Below, in pieces: positions 1 to 7,872 of a DNA stretch of 63,147 nt. Location: the NCBI GenBank assembly GCA_002238925.1, contig MPNH01000028.1, positions 1-63,147 of the forward strand, read 5' to 3'. Source of the DNA: Spirochaetaceae bacterium bin103 (GTDB lineage Bacteria > Spirochaetota > Spirochaetia > SZUA-6 > Bin103). The notes beneath the pieces were generated by a model that worked only from the letters and a program-made list of their open reading frames with translations, was not told where the DNA came from and did no database searches. The translations under genes were made by a program, and so were the position numbers. The stretch's first letter is position 1; each line of letters begins with the position of its first letter.

Positions 1-1751
1 GCGGCGACTGCCACCGGTTCGACCGCGGCGACGCCGGCGGGAACCGGTGCCGGGGGCGCGGCGCCCTGCGCGGCAGCGCCCTGCGCGGCGATGCTGCGGT
101 TGAGCGCGGAGATGAGCGCCAGCGCCGACGCCTTGGCGATGTTCGGGTGGGTGCCGGCGCCGAAGCACTGCACCCCGTTGCCGGCAGCGATCTGGATGTA
201 GGCGATGGCGGTGGAGTCGGTGCCCTGGCCCAGAGAGTGCTCGGAGTAGTGGGTGAGGCGGAAATCGGCCAGACCCGCCGCGGCAAGGGCGTCCTTGAGC
301 GCGTCGATCGGGCCGTTGCCGGTTCCCTCCAGCCGCATCTCGGTGCCATCCCGGGCGATGGTCAGTACGCCGTCCATGCGCGAGCTGTCGTTGGCAGCGG
401 TGGCGATGGCGTAGTCGATAAACCGCACCGGCTCACTGGCGTCCAGGTACTCGTCCTGGAATGCCCGCCAGATCTCCTGCGCCTCCACCTCGCGTCCGGT
501 GCGGTCGGTGAGCTCCTGCACCACCTGGCCGAACTCCGGCTGCATCGTCTTGGGTAGCAGGCAGCCGAACTCGGTCTCCATCACGTACGCCACGCCGCCC
601 TTGCCGGACTGCGAGTTGATGCGGATGATCGCCTGGTAGGAGCGCCCGACGTCGGTGGGGTCGATCGGCAGGTAGGGTACCGCCCACCGGTCGCCCGATC
701 CGTTGCCCTGCGCCGTCATGCCCTTGTTGATGGCGTCCTGGTGCGAGCCGGAGAACGCGGTGAATACCAACTCCCCGGCATAGGGGTGGCGGGCGCCCAC
801 CGGAATGTCGGTACAGTAGTCGGACACCTCGATCAGGCGGCTCAGGTCGTGCAGGTCGAGCCCGGGATCCACCCCCTGGGTGTACAGGTTGAGCCCGACG
901 GTGACAATGTCCACGTTGCCGGTGCGCTCGCCGTTGCCGAACAGCGTGCCTTCCACCCGCTCGGCCCCGGCCATCAGGCCCAGCTCGGTGGCAGCCACGC
1001 CGGTGCCGCGGTCGTTGTGGGTATGCAGGCTGAGGATGATGCTGTCGCGGCGCTGCACGTTGCGCAGGAACCACTCGATCTGGTCCGCGTACACGTTGGG
1101 GGTGGCCAGTTCCACGGTGGCGGGCAGGTTGATGATGATGGGGCGGTCGGGGCTCGGATCCCACGCTTCGATCACCGCGTCGCAGATCTCCACCGAGAAG
1201 TCCAGTTCGGTGCCGGTGAAGCTCTCCGGCGAATACTCGTACAGCACGTCGGTGTCGGTGCGGTCCGCCAGCTCGCGCACCAGCCGGGTGCCGTCCACGG
1301 CAATGGCGCGGATCTCCGCACGGTTCATGCCGAATACCACGCGCCGCTGCAGCGTGGAGGTGGAGTTGTACAGGTGCACGATTGCCCGCGGTGTGCCCTC
1401 GATCGCCTCGAAGGTGCGCCGGATCAGGTGGTCGCGCGCCTGGGTGAGCACCTGCGGGTACACGCCGTCCGGAATCAGGCCGCGCTCGATCAGGGTGCGC
1501 GTGAACTCGAATTCGACCGCGGCGGCGGACGGAAACCCGATCTCGATATGCTTGAAGCCGATGTCGGTCAGGAGATTGAACATGCGCAGCTTCTGTTCCA
1601 GGTTCATCGGGTTGATCAGCGCCTGGTTGCCGTCGCGCAGATCGACGCTGCACCAGGTCGGCGCCTGCTCGATGGTCCGGTTCGGCCACCGGCGATCGGG
1701 CAGGTCGATAACGGGAAAGGGTTGGTACTTGGTGATCGTTCCTCGCTGCAT
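1..1751 (-). CDS. leuA: 2-isopropylmalate synthase, 3' end outside window
   Basis: This enzyme condenses acetyl-CoA with 2-oxoisovalerate, the first committed step of leucine synthesis. The product reads MQRGTITKYQPF at the start, with ACGGAGAG-like Shine-Dalgarno sequence (GGAGAG) directly upstream of the ATG at 1751. The motif WCSVDLRDGNQAL near residue 35 is the metal- and substrate-binding signature of the long (yeast/actinobacterial) LeuA type. About 583 codons are visible with no stop. The last ones form an Ala/Pro-rich tail after the conserved end of the regulatory domain, so the true stop probably lies just outside the window. A leucine leader peptide and terminator lie between its promoter and its start. 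The family assignment is firm; only the very C-terminus is unseen. Confidence 0.95.
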   Translation of the reverse strand, partial: MQRGTITKYQPFPVIDLPDRRWPNRTIEQAPTWCSVDLRDGNQALINPMNLEQKLRMFNLLTDIGFKHIEIGFPSAAAVEFEFTRTLIERGLIPDGVYPQVLTQARDHLIRRTFEAIEGTPRAIVHLYNSTSTLQRRVVFGMNRAEIRAIAVDGTRLVRELADRTDTDVLYEYSPESFTGTELDFSVEICDAVIEAWDPSPDRPIIINLPATVELATPNVYADQIEWFLRNVQRRDSIILSLHTHNDRGTGVAATELGLMAGAERVEGTLFGNGERTGNVDIVTVGLNLYTQGVDPGLDLHDLSRLIEVSDYCTDIPVGARHPYAGELVFTAFSGSHQDAINKGMTAQGNGSGDRWAVPYLPIDPTDVGRSYQAIIRINSQSGKGGVAYVMETEFGCLLPKTMQPEFGQVVQELTDRTGREVEAQEIWRAFQDEYLDASEPVRFIDYAIATAANDSSRMDGVLTIARDGTEMRLEGTGNGPIDALKDALAAAGLADFRLTHYSEHSLGQGTDSTAIAYIQIAAGNGVQCFGAGTHPNIAKASALALISALNRSIAAQGAAAQGAAPPAPVPAGVAAVEPVAVA

Positions 1752-1789
1752 GGTTCTCTCCTTATTTCTTCCTTCGGCGAAAAATGGCG

Positions 1790-1841
1790 AAAAAAAAGCC
1801 CAGGACCGCAGTTGATCCTCAAATCAACTGTGAGCCTGGGC
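1790..1841 (-). terminator. leu attenuator: intrinsic terminator
   Basis: Read on the minus strand, a GCCCAGG arm (1841-1835) pairs with CCTGGGC (1804-1798), and an inner CAGTTGAT/ATCAACTG stem (1830-1823 with 1816-1809) closes the hairpin. A run of eight U follows immediately (1797-1790). This is a complete factor-independent terminator between the leucine leader peptide and leuA. The first arm can instead pair with GCCTGGG inside the 3' part of the leader peptide gene (1904-1898), which would give an antiterminator. Confidence 0.93.
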
Positions 1842-1865
1842 TGCGGCTTTGCTCTTCGCCGTCCG

Positions 1866-1961
1866 CTACATGCGGTCCCCGGTGGAGCATGCGACAACCC
1901 AGGCCCGTAGGCCCAGTAGGGTGAGAAGCAGGTTGAGTAGCAGTTGCCGCCGCATGTCCAT
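1866..1961 (-). CDS. leuL: Leucine-rich leader peptide of leuA attenuator
   Basis: A 31-codon frame starts ATG at 1961 and ends TAG at 1866. It contains the run RQLLLNLLLTLLGL, nine leucines within thirteen residues, including rare-looking CTA codons (three) as well as CTG, CTC and CTT. The 3' part of the frame, just past the leucine run, contains the segment that can pair with the downstream terminator arm. The expected mechanism is classical: with charged leucyl-tRNA the ribosome finishes and the terminator forms, while stalling at the leucine codons frees the antiterminator. A Shine-Dalgarno match is weak (AGGTG about 11 bases upstream). The peptide itself is likely to have no function beyond being translated. 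Confidence 0.88.
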   Translation of the reverse strand: MDMRRQLLLNLLLTLLGLRAWVVACSTGDRM

Positions 1962-1977
1962 ACCGAAGTCCGCACCT

Positions 1978-2007
1978 AGCCTACAACAACCCGCAACGAC
2001 ATGACAA
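1978..2007 (-). promoter_or_regulatory. Likely leuA promoter
   Basis: On the minus strand a -35 box TTGTCA (2007-2002) and a -10 box TAGGCT (1983-1978) are separated by 18 bases. The predicted start of transcription falls about ten bases before the leader peptide start. The same -10 hexamer with TTGACA and the same 18-base spacing occurs in front of the cobalamin riboswitch at 41175-41204, which supports both calls. Confidence 0.55.
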
Positions 2008-2009
2008 GT

Positions 2010-2038
2010 GGGCTGCATGCATGCAGCGCATGCAGCCC
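2010..2038. promoter_or_regulatory. 11-bp perfect inverted repeat, possible operator
   Basis: GGGCTGCATGC at 2010-2020 is exactly complementary to GCATGCAGCCC at 2028-2038, with a 7-base centre. It sits between the divergent leuA leader and the ribbon-helix-helix gene, immediately upstream of the predicted leuA -35 box. No U-tract follows on either strand, so an operator is more likely than a terminator. Ribbon-helix-helix proteins usually bind such dyads and often autoregulate, so the neighbour at 2145 is the natural candidate binder; that link is inference. Confidence 0.5.
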
Positions 2039-2144
2039 GAATCCATGGCGAACAGGGGCGTTGAATGCGCTGCCGTGTGGCTGGTAGACTGCGCTTCGCA
2101 GAGCATACCCGGACGGGGTGTGCGGTATTGAGGAGAGCATTTCA

Positions 2145-2474
2145 TTGTTGAAGAAGAGAGTCGAGGGGATCGTACACGGGGCGACCGACGTGGTTGCGGG
2201 GGCGCTGGACGCGCGGGCCAATTCGATTACGGTGCGCCCGGAAGACGAAAATCTGCAGCGGATTGACGAATTGGTCGAGGCGGAGGTGTTTCCCGACCGC
2301 TCTTCGGCGGCCACCTTTCTGGTCGCCGAAGGCGTCAAGGCGAATCCCGATATGTTCGCCAAGATTCAGGAAGGGTTTGCGGAAATCCGCAGGGTGAAGG
2401 AAGAACTGCGCAGCCTGCGCGGGGCCGCCGCGGACGGCGACGGCGCGGAAGCCGAGGAGGCCGCGGAGTCGTAA
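2145..2474 (+). CDS. Small ribbon-helix-helix (CopG-like) protein
   Basis: A protein of about 109 residues with a central segment ITVRPEDENLQRIDELVEAE and an FPDRSSAATFLVAEGV stretch. This is the strand-helix-helix pattern of ribbon-helix-helix DNA-binding proteins, in which the strand contacts DNA and the helices dimerise. A charged helical tail (FAEIRRVKEELRSL) and an acidic Ala/Glu-rich end follow. I chose the TTG start at 2145 because GAGGAGAG lies 8 to 15 bases upstream; a GTG at 2118 would add nine residues without a ribosome site. It is divergent from leuA across an 11-bp inverted repeat. It could be a transcription regulator or an antitoxin-like protein without a toxin partner. Confidence 0.72.
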   Translation: MLKKRVEGIVHGATDVVAGALDARANSITVRPEDENLQRIDELVEAEVFPDRSSAATFLVAEGVKANPDMFAKIQEGFAEIRRVKEELRSLRGAAADGDGAEAEEAAES

Positions 2475-2517
2475 CCGCGACGCCCGGGGTTCGCCTCGGC
2501 CTGCTCCAGCGCCCGGC

Positions 2518-3468
2518 CTAGGCGGCGTGTTCCGACAAGTAGCGTTCCGCTTCCATGGCCGCCATGCAGCCGCTGCCGGCGGCGGTGACGGCCTGCCGGA
2601 AAATCTTGTCCTGCACGTCGCCGCAGGCGAACACGCCGGGCCGGCTGGTGGCGGTGGAGTTGCCGGGGGTGACCAGGTAGCCGGACTCGTCGGTTTCCAG
2701 TTGGCCGGCGAGAAACCCGGTGTTGGGCTCGTGCCCGATGGCGAAGAACAGGCCGCCCGCCTCCAGCTCGCTGTCCGCGCCGGTCTTCACGTTGGTGACC
2801 CGCACGCCGGCCACCAGGTCGTCTCCGAGCACCTCGCTGAGCACCGAGTCCCAAGACACGTCGATGGTGTCGTTGGCGAACACCCGTTGCTGCATTGCCT
2901 TGGAAGCGCGCATTTCGTTGCGGCGCACCAGCATGGTGACCCGGCTGGCGTACTTGGTGAGGAAGGTCGCTTCCTCGGCGGCCGTGTCGCCGCCGCCGAC
3001 CACCACGAGGTGCTTGCCGCGAAACACCGGCAGGGCGCCGTCACACACCGCGCACGCCGATATGCCGCGCTGCCAGAGCCGTTCGGCGCCGTCCACGTAC
3101 AGCCGCTTGGCGGTCGCACCGGTGGCGATGATCACCGTACGGGCCGCCACTTGGGCGCCGCTGTCAGTGGTTACCCCATAGGGCGGCGCACTCAGATCGA
3201 CCGCCTTCACCGTCTCGGTGACGATGCGGGCGCCGCTGCGTTCCGACTGCCGCCGCATCAGGTCCATCAGTTCGGGACCACCGATGCCCGCCGGGAAGCC
3301 GGGGTAGTTCTCGACGTCGGTGGTGGTGGTGAGCTGACCGCCGGCGGCCACGCCGCCGGCCATGAACCCTTCGTACATCAGCGGCTCCAGCATGGCGCGC
3401 CCGGCATAGATGGCTGCCGTGTGACCCGCCGGGCCGGAGCCGATGATGACGCAGTTCTCTATCTTCAC
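2518..3468 (-). CDS. trxB: Thioredoxin-disulfide reductase
   Basis: A cytoplasmic flavoprotein of 316 residues that passes electrons from NADPH through FAD to thioredoxin. The FAD-binding [16 protein letters not shown] lies at the N-terminus, the redox-active CAVC at residues 139-142, the NADPH-binding [10 protein letters not shown] near 158, and the FAD-contacting FACGDV near the C-terminus. The start is GTG at 3468 with AGGT six bases upstream; extending further upstream only adds sequence overlapping sodA. Its start lies 26 bases after the sodA stop, so the two probably form an oxidative-defence operon. Confidence 0.95.
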   Translation of the reverse strand: MKIENCVIIGSGPAGHTAAIYAGRAMLEPLMYEGFMAGGVAAGGQLTTTTDVENYPGFPAGIGGPELMDLMRRQSERSGARIVTETVKAVDLSAPPYGVTTDSGAQVAARTVIIATGATAKRLYVDGAERLWQRGISACAVCDGALPVFRGKHLVVVGGGDTAAEEATFLTKYASRVTMLVRRNEMRASKAMQQRVFANDTIDVSWDSVLSEVLGDDLVAGVRVTNVKTGADSELEAGGLFFAIGHEPNTGFLAGQLETDESGYLVTPGNSTATSRPGVFACGDVQDKIFRQAVTAAGSGCMAAMEAERYLSEHAA

Positions 3469-3494
3469 CGGACGACCTGTACCAGGAGGTTCAG

Positions 3495-4097
3495 CTAAGC
3501 CGAGAAGCGCTCGGCGACCGCGTCCCAGTTGATGACGTTGAAGAACGCGGCGATGTAGTCGGGACGCCGATTCTGGTAGTTCAGGTAGTAGGCGTGCTCC
3601 CACACGTCCATGCCCAGAATCGGGGTGTCGCCCTGCATCAGCGGGCTGTCCTGGTTGGCGGTGCTGTACACGGCGACGCCGCCTTCACCCTTCTTCACCA
3701 GCCACGCCCAGCCGCTGCCGAAGCGCGTGGTACCGGCCGCGGCGAACGCTTCCTTGAAGCCGTCGAAGCTGCCGCACGCCGCGTTGATGGCGTTGGCCAG
3801 GGCGCCGCTCGGCTCACCGCCGCCGCCGGGGCCCATCACCGACCAGAACAGCGAGTGGTTGGCGTGGCCGCCGCCGTTGTTCTGCACCGCGGTGCGGATG
3901 TCGGCGGGCACCTGGGAGATGTCGCGCATCAGCTTCTCGATGTCCCAGTTCTCGAACTCGGTGCCGGCCACCGCGGCGTTGAGATTGGTCACGTAGGTGG
4001 CGTGGTGCTTGTCATGGTGGATGGTCATGGTCTGCGCATCGATATGCGGCTCCAGGGCATCGTAAGCGTACGGCAGGGGAGGGGTCTCGAAGGCCAT
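3495..4097 (-). CDS. sodA: Superoxide dismutase, Mn-type
   Basis: This 200-residue enzyme of the Fe/Mn superoxide dismutase family converts superoxide to hydrogen peroxide and oxygen. Metal ligands are visible as His27 (TIHHDKHH), His81 ([10 protein letters not shown]), Asp164 and His168 ([11 protein letters not shown]). The second-sphere glutamine is supplied by STANQDSP (Gln149), with glycines at the alternative position, which is the manganese-type arrangement. No signal peptide is present. AAGGAGT lies six bases before the ATG, in the loop of a five-base GTTAC/GTAAC hairpin. It is cotranscribed with trxB. Confidence 0.95.
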   Translation of the reverse strand: MAFETPPLPYAYDALEPHIDAQTMTIHHDKHHATYVTNLNAAVAGTEFENWDIEKLMRDISQVPADIRTAVQNNGGGHANHSLFWSVMGPGGGGEPSGALANAINAACGSFDGFKEAFAAAGTTRFGSGWAWLVKKGEGGVAVYSTANQDSPLMQGDTPILGMDVWEHAYYLNYQNRRPDYIAAFFNVINWDAVAERFSA

Positions 4098-4098
4098 G

Positions 4099-4113
4099 TG
4101 TTACTCCTTGTAA
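4099..4113 (-). promoter_or_regulatory. Hairpin holding the sodA ribosome binding site
   Basis: On the minus strand GTTAC and GTAAC (five base pairs) flank an AAGGA loop that is the core of the sodA Shine-Dalgarno sequence. The stem is short and may only present the site in a loop; it may also be chance. Confidence 0.35.
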
Positions 4114-4147
4114 CGCGTAGTTTATTAGGTGGGATTACCTCTCCGGC

Positions 4148-4176
4148 AAAGTACTATCGGCCCCCAAGGGGGTCAA
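4148..4176 (-). promoter_or_regulatory. Possible sodA-trxB promoter with dyad in the spacer
   Basis: On the minus strand TTGACC (4176-4171) and TACTTT (4153-4148) are separated by 17 bases. The spacer carries the perfect dyad CCCCC-TT-GGGGG, which could be an operator or a weak terminator of the upstream ATPase gene. The -10 match is only fair. Confidence 0.4.
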
Positions 4177-4198
4177 CCGTGCCGCAGTTGCCGCATCG

Positions 4199-4242
4199 CT
4201 GCCCAGCCATCGGGAACGGGCTGCCCAGCCATCGGGAACGGA
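4199..4242. repeat. Two tandem copies of a 22-bp unit
   Basis: CTGCCCAGCCATCGGGAACG recurs at 4199 and 4221 with one mismatch over 22 bases. It lies just downstream of the ATPase/nuclease stop at 4251 and outside any coding sequence. Only two units are present, so it is not a CRISPR array. Confidence 0.8.
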
Positions 4243-4250
4243 CGGTCGGT

Positions 4251-5855
4251 TCACATCCCCCAGACGGTGATGCGGCAGCCGCGGTCGGTGCGCTCTTCCC
4301 GGCGGAAGATCCTGTCCTCCCACCGCTTCCCTTCGGTGCGGTCGAAGATCACCAGGTGTCCTGCCAGCGCGGCGGACCGGTCCAGGTACTCGGCGGTCTG
4401 AAGCAACCCGTCGCTCACCGTGCGCTCCAGGCTCCCCCGCAGCACCTTGCACTCGATCACGAACCTGTCGGCGGCGTGCGGCCCCTCGTGCTTGGCCCGT
4501 GGCCAGAAAATCAGCAGATCGGTGCGCCCGCGGCCCAGACCGTACTCGCGCTCGATGCGTCCGCCGCCGTTCACGATTCGCTGCAGAAACGCCTGCAGCA
4601 GGAGATGCGGCCCCGCCTCGGCGTAGTCGAAGCGCGCCGCCCAATGCTCCGAGTGTTCTCGGAAGAACGACTGGAAGTCGGCCAGCAGCTTGTCCACGTC
4701 GAGGCCGCCATCGGCGTCCACGTACCACGCGGGGTCCTGCAAGAGCTTCTCCTGGACGGCGTAGGTGAGATCCCTGGGCACCACCTCCGCGTAGATGGGA
4801 TTGGCCATTCGCAACGGGCGGTCGTGGGCCACCAGCCCCAGGTCGCGAACGTACTCCAGGTCACGCGTTGACGACGCGTCGTCCATGGCGCCGCTGAGGA
4901 GTGGCTCAATCACGCGGCGTACACGCTCCTCCTGGAGTTTGTCCGTGAGCTGATCGAGATGCGTGACCCGATTCAGGATGAGATGCTCCTGCGCGTTGAG
5001 GATGGCGTCTTCGGAGATGGCCCGCGAGCGGTCGCGCCCGGTCTCGAAATCGAAACACGCTTTGCGGCACAGCGCGTTGACCAGCCACGGCTGACCCTGC
5101 GTCTGGCGCCACACGGCAGCCAGGGCCGCGGGCGTGAACGCCTGCCCGGTCTGCGCCGTATGCTGTGCGAGCAGTGCGTGCACATCGGACTGCGTGAAGT
5201 CGCCGAGACGCATTGACTCGGCCCTGATGTTGAATGCGCTGCCACCGGCAATCGCGGCGTTTTCGGAACCGGAGCGGATACGGTAGTCGCGCACGTCGCG
5301 CACGCCGCACAGCACGACGCTGTGCGGGAAGCTGTCCGGACGCTGCACGTAGCCGTCTCGCAACTGGCGCAACACGGAGATCAACGAGTCGCCGATCAGA
5401 GAGTCGATTTCGTCGATCAGCAGCACCAGGGGCTTTGGATCGGCTTCACACCAGCGGGTCAGCGCCTCGGCCAGTGCGCCGTCGCCGAAGTCGGTGACGA
5501 TGCCGGTCCAGTTTTCGTACAGGAATCGGTCGCCCGCAAGGCGCGCGCGCGAGGCCAACCTGCCCACGATCACGCGCATGGCGCGCCCGACGTCTTCGCG
5601 CACCGCCTGCGCAGCCTCGACGTTCACGTACACGCACCGGAAGTCGCCTTCCACGCCGCTGTTGAGCAGGTCGCACAGCGCCAGCAAAGCGGAGGTCTTG
5701 CCCGTCTGGCGGGGAGCGTGAAGGACGAAATATCGCATGTCCCGGATCAGCTCCAGGACCTCGTCCAGGTTCAGCCTCTGCAGGGGTGGAATGCAGTAGT
5801 GACGGTCGGCGATGACCGGCCCCTCGGTGTTGAATTTGCGCAGGGTGCGCCTCAC
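4251..5855 (-). CDS. AAA-type ATPase with C-terminal PD-(D/E)XK-like domain
   Basis: A protein of 534 residues. The P-loop APRQTGKTS lies near residue 40 and the Walker B segment PLVLLIDEIDSL near 125, giving an AAA/STAND-like ATPase core. The C-terminal GRTDLLIFW...FVIECKVL matches the D...E-x-K nuclease-like core of proteins annotated as AAA_14/DUF1703-type. Many bacteria carry several such genes and their role is unknown; some resemble selfish or defence-related genes. The GTG start at 5855 overlaps the dusB stop by four bases, and the N-terminus MRRTLRKFNTEGPVIA is typical for the family. The transfer of this gene into a dusB operon may be recent. Function is not established. Confidence 0.82.
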   Translation of the reverse strand: MRRTLRKFNTEGPVIADRHYCIPPLQRLNLDEVLELIRDMRYFVLHAPRQTGKTSALLALCDLLNSGVEGDFRCVYVNVEAAQAVREDVGRAMRVIVGRLASRARLAGDRFLYENWTGIVTDFGDGALAEALTRWCEADPKPLVLLIDEIDSLIGDSLISVLRQLRDGYVQRPDSFPHSVVLCGVRDVRDYRIRSGSENAAIAGGSAFNIRAESMRLGDFTQSDVHALLAQHTAQTGQAFTPAALAAVWRQTQGQPWLVNALCRKACFDFETGRDRSRAISEDAILNAQEHLILNRVTHLDQLTDKLQEERVRRVIEPLLSGAMDDASSTRDLEYVRDLGLVAHDRPLRMANPIYAEVVPRDLTYAVQEKLLQDPAWYVDADGGLDVDKLLADFQSFFREHSEHWAARFDYAEAGPHLLLQAFLQRIVNGGGRIEREYGLGRGRTDLLIFWPRAKHEGPHAADRFVIECKVLRGSLERTVSDGLLQTAEYLDRSAALAGHLVIFDRTEGKRWEDRIFRREERTDRGCRITVWGM

Positions 5856-6874
5856 GATGCCCGACCGACAGCCGCTTCCGCGAAGGCTCGGTGGCGCGCC
5901 ACGATTGCTTGCGCTGCGGCTAGGTCGGCGCATTCCATGAGCGCCACGCGCAGCGCCCTGGTGTTCGGGAAGCCTGCCAGGTAGGCCTTGAAGTGGCGGC
6001 GCATCTCCACGAACGGGCGCACGTCGCCGAGCAGGCGGTCGAACAGGGCGGCATGCTCCAGCATGGTGTCGAGCACCCGTTCGAGCCCCAGGTCCTGCTT
6101 GCTGACGGTGGGATTGAACAGCCACGGGTTGCCGAATATGGCGCGCCCGAGCATCACGCCGTCGGCCCCGGTCTGCGCGGCAAGCTCGCGGCCATGGGCG
6201 GGGTCGCGCACGTCGCCGTTGCCGATAATCGGCACCCCGCTGCCGCGCGCCTGACGGACCGCGCGTGCGACGGCATCCCAATGCGCGGCGGTGTTGGACA
6301 GCTCGCGCACGGTGCGGGCGTGCAGGGTGATCGCTGCCGGGCGCAGGTCCAGCAGCACCGCGAGCCACTCCTCGAGAATGTCGCTCCGTATGCCGAGCCG
6401 GGTCTTGATCGAAACCGGAAGTCCGCCGGCGCCCTCGCGCGCGGCGGCGTAGATTTCGCGCATGCGCGCCGGGTCGCCGATCAGCGCCGCGCCGGCGCCC
6501 TGCCGGAGCACGCGCCGGTCCGGGCAGCCGGTGTTGATGTCGATGCCGTCGAAGCCAAGCTGCCGTGCGAGTTGCGCACACTGGAAGAACGGCTCCGGGC
6601 GCGGCCCGAAGTATTGCACCACCAGCGGCCTTTCACTTTCGTGGTAGGTGAGTTCCGCCAGCAGCCGCTCGCGCCCGCGCGAACACAGCCCCTCGCAGGA
6701 GGTGAACTCGGTCATCATCAGGTCCGGCCTGCCGCAGCGCGCAATGATCTGCCGGAACGCGGTGTCGGTAACGTTGGCCATCGGCGCGAGCAGCATCATG
6801 GGGCGCGGCAGGTCGTCCCAGAAACTGGCCGGCGGCGCCGGCTTCGTCGTGGCGCTGGATGAATTGACTTGCAC
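5852..6874 (-). CDS. dusB: tRNA-dihydrouridine synthase
   Basis: An FMN-dependent enzyme of 340 residues that reduces specific uridines in the tRNA D-loop. The N-terminal LAPMANVTDTAFRQ contacts flavin. INTGCPDRRV holds the catalytic Cys117, KTRLG and TLHARTV follow, and GNGDV and DGVMLGRAIFGNPWLF form the phosphate-binding end of the TIM barrel. The exact Dus subfamily (A, B or C) is not certain from sequence inspection. The start may lie at an internal ATG (6799), because the annotated start is only 17 bases from divergent lipA. The stop overlaps the next gene, so translation is probably coupled. Confidence 0.9.
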   Translation of the reverse strand: MQVNSSSATTKPAPPASFWDDLPRPMMLLAPMANVTDTAFRQIIARCGRPDLMMTEFTSCEGLCSRGRERLLAELTYHESERPLVVQYFGPRPEPFFQCAQLARQLGFDGIDINTGCPDRRVLRQGAGAALIGDPARMREIYAAAREGAGGLPVSIKTRLGIRSDILEEWLAVLLDLRPAAITLHARTVRELSNTAAHWDAVARAVRQARGSGVPIIGNGDVRDPAHGRELAAQTGADGVMLGRAIFGNPWLFNPTVSKQDLGLERVLDTMLEHAALFDRLLGDVRPFVEMRRHFKAYLAGFPNTRALRVALMECADLAAAQAIVARHRAFAEAAVGRAS

Positions 6875-6891
6875 TGCGCATCAACCTACGT

Positions 6892-7869
6892 TTGTTTTTA
6901 CACGTGGGTCCAGAGCCAAGCGACGCGACAGCGACACCCGCAGCCCCGGAGGCCGCTCCTCCCGTGGTGCCGGACACCGCCTACCGGCGCAAGCCGGACT
7001 GGCTGCGCACACGCCCGACCGCGAGCGAGGAGTTCGGGGCGGTGCGGCGCCTGATGCGCGCCAAGGCGCTCACCACCGTGTGCGAGGAGGCGCGCTGCCC
7101 GAACATCCACGAGTGCTGGGGCACCCACGGCACCGCCACCTTCATGATCCTGGGCAGTGTCTGCACACGCCGCTGCCGATTCTGCTCGGTGGCCACCGGC
7201 CTGCCCACCGAGTTGGACCTTGATGAGCCGCGGCGGCTGGCCGAGGCGGTGGCGGAGATGGGGTTGCGCCACGTGGTGGTGACCATGGTGAACCGCGACG
7301 ACCTGTCCGACGGCGGCGCCGGGGTATGCGCGGCCACGGTGGCCGCGATCCGCGCCGTATCGCGCTGCAGCGTGGAACTGCTCACCTCCGACTTCTGCGG
7401 CAGCGAAGCCGCCATCGACGCCGTGGTGCGGGCCGCGCCGGAAGTGCTGTCGCATAACGTCGAGACGGTGCGCCGCCTGACGCCGCTGGTGCGCTCCCAC
7501 TCGCGGTACGACCGCTCCCTCCGCTTCCTGGACACCGCGCACCGGCTCGCTCCCGATCTGCTGGTCAAGTCCAGCCTGATGGTGGGGCTCGGCGAAACGG
7601 CGGCGGAGGTGCACGAGACGCTGCGCGACCTGCGCTCGGTCGGGGTGTCGATTGTCAACATCGGCCAGTACCTGCAGCCCACCGCGCAGCAGCTCTCGGT
7701 GGTGCGCTACTGGCATCCCGACGAGTTTGCCGAGTTGCGCCGCGCGGCACGGTCGATGGGCTTCATGCACTGCGAGGCGGGCCCGTTCGTGCGCTCCTCC
7801 TACCACGCCGGCGAACAGCTCGCCAACCTGGCGGCGCGCCACGCGGACGCCGGGCCCGCCGGCGCCTGA
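6892..7869 (+). CDS. lipA: Lipoyl synthase (radical SAM)
   Basis: This enzyme inserts two sulfurs into protein-bound octanoyl groups to make lipoyl cofactors. The auxiliary cluster cysteines are C64, C69 and C75 (CEEARCPNIHEC). The radical-SAM cluster cysteines are C91, C95 and C98 (CTRRCRFC). The conserved RSSYHAGE near residue 300 provides the serine ligand of the auxiliary cluster. The start is uncertain: TTG at 6892 gives 325 residues, while GTG at 6904 or 6964 would remove a poorly conserved Ala/Pro-rich N-terminus; none has a good ribosome site. No lipB or lplA is in view. Confidence 0.93.
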   Translation: MFLHVGPEPSDATATPAAPEAAPPVVPDTAYRRKPDWLRTRPTASEEFGAVRRLMRAKALTTVCEEARCPNIHECWGTHGTATFMILGSVCTRRCRFCSVATGLPTELDLDEPRRLAEAVAEMGLRHVVVTMVNRDDLSDGGAGVCAATVAAIRAVSRCSVELLTSDFCGSEAAIDAVVRAAPEVLSHNVETVRRLTPLVRSHSRYDRSLRFLDTAHRLAPDLLVKSSLMVGLGETAAEVHETLRDLRSVGVSIVNIGQYLQPTAQQLSVVRYWHPDEFAELRRAARSMGFMHCEAGPFVRSSYHAGEQLANLAARHADAGPAGA

Positions 7870-7872
7870 CGC

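Noticed and set aside
433..1689. Long minus-strand open frame of 418 codons inside leuA
   Set aside because: It is an alternative frame of leuA with Arg/His/Pro-rich sequence and no domain; the correct frame shows clear LeuA motifs.
1752..2115. T-box riboswitch upstream of leuA
   Set aside because: No T-box sequence or specifier loop was seen; a leader peptide rich in leucine explains the structure.
4199..4242. Possible CRISPR or larger tandem array
   Set aside because: Only two 22-bp units with no spacers; no cas genes in the window.
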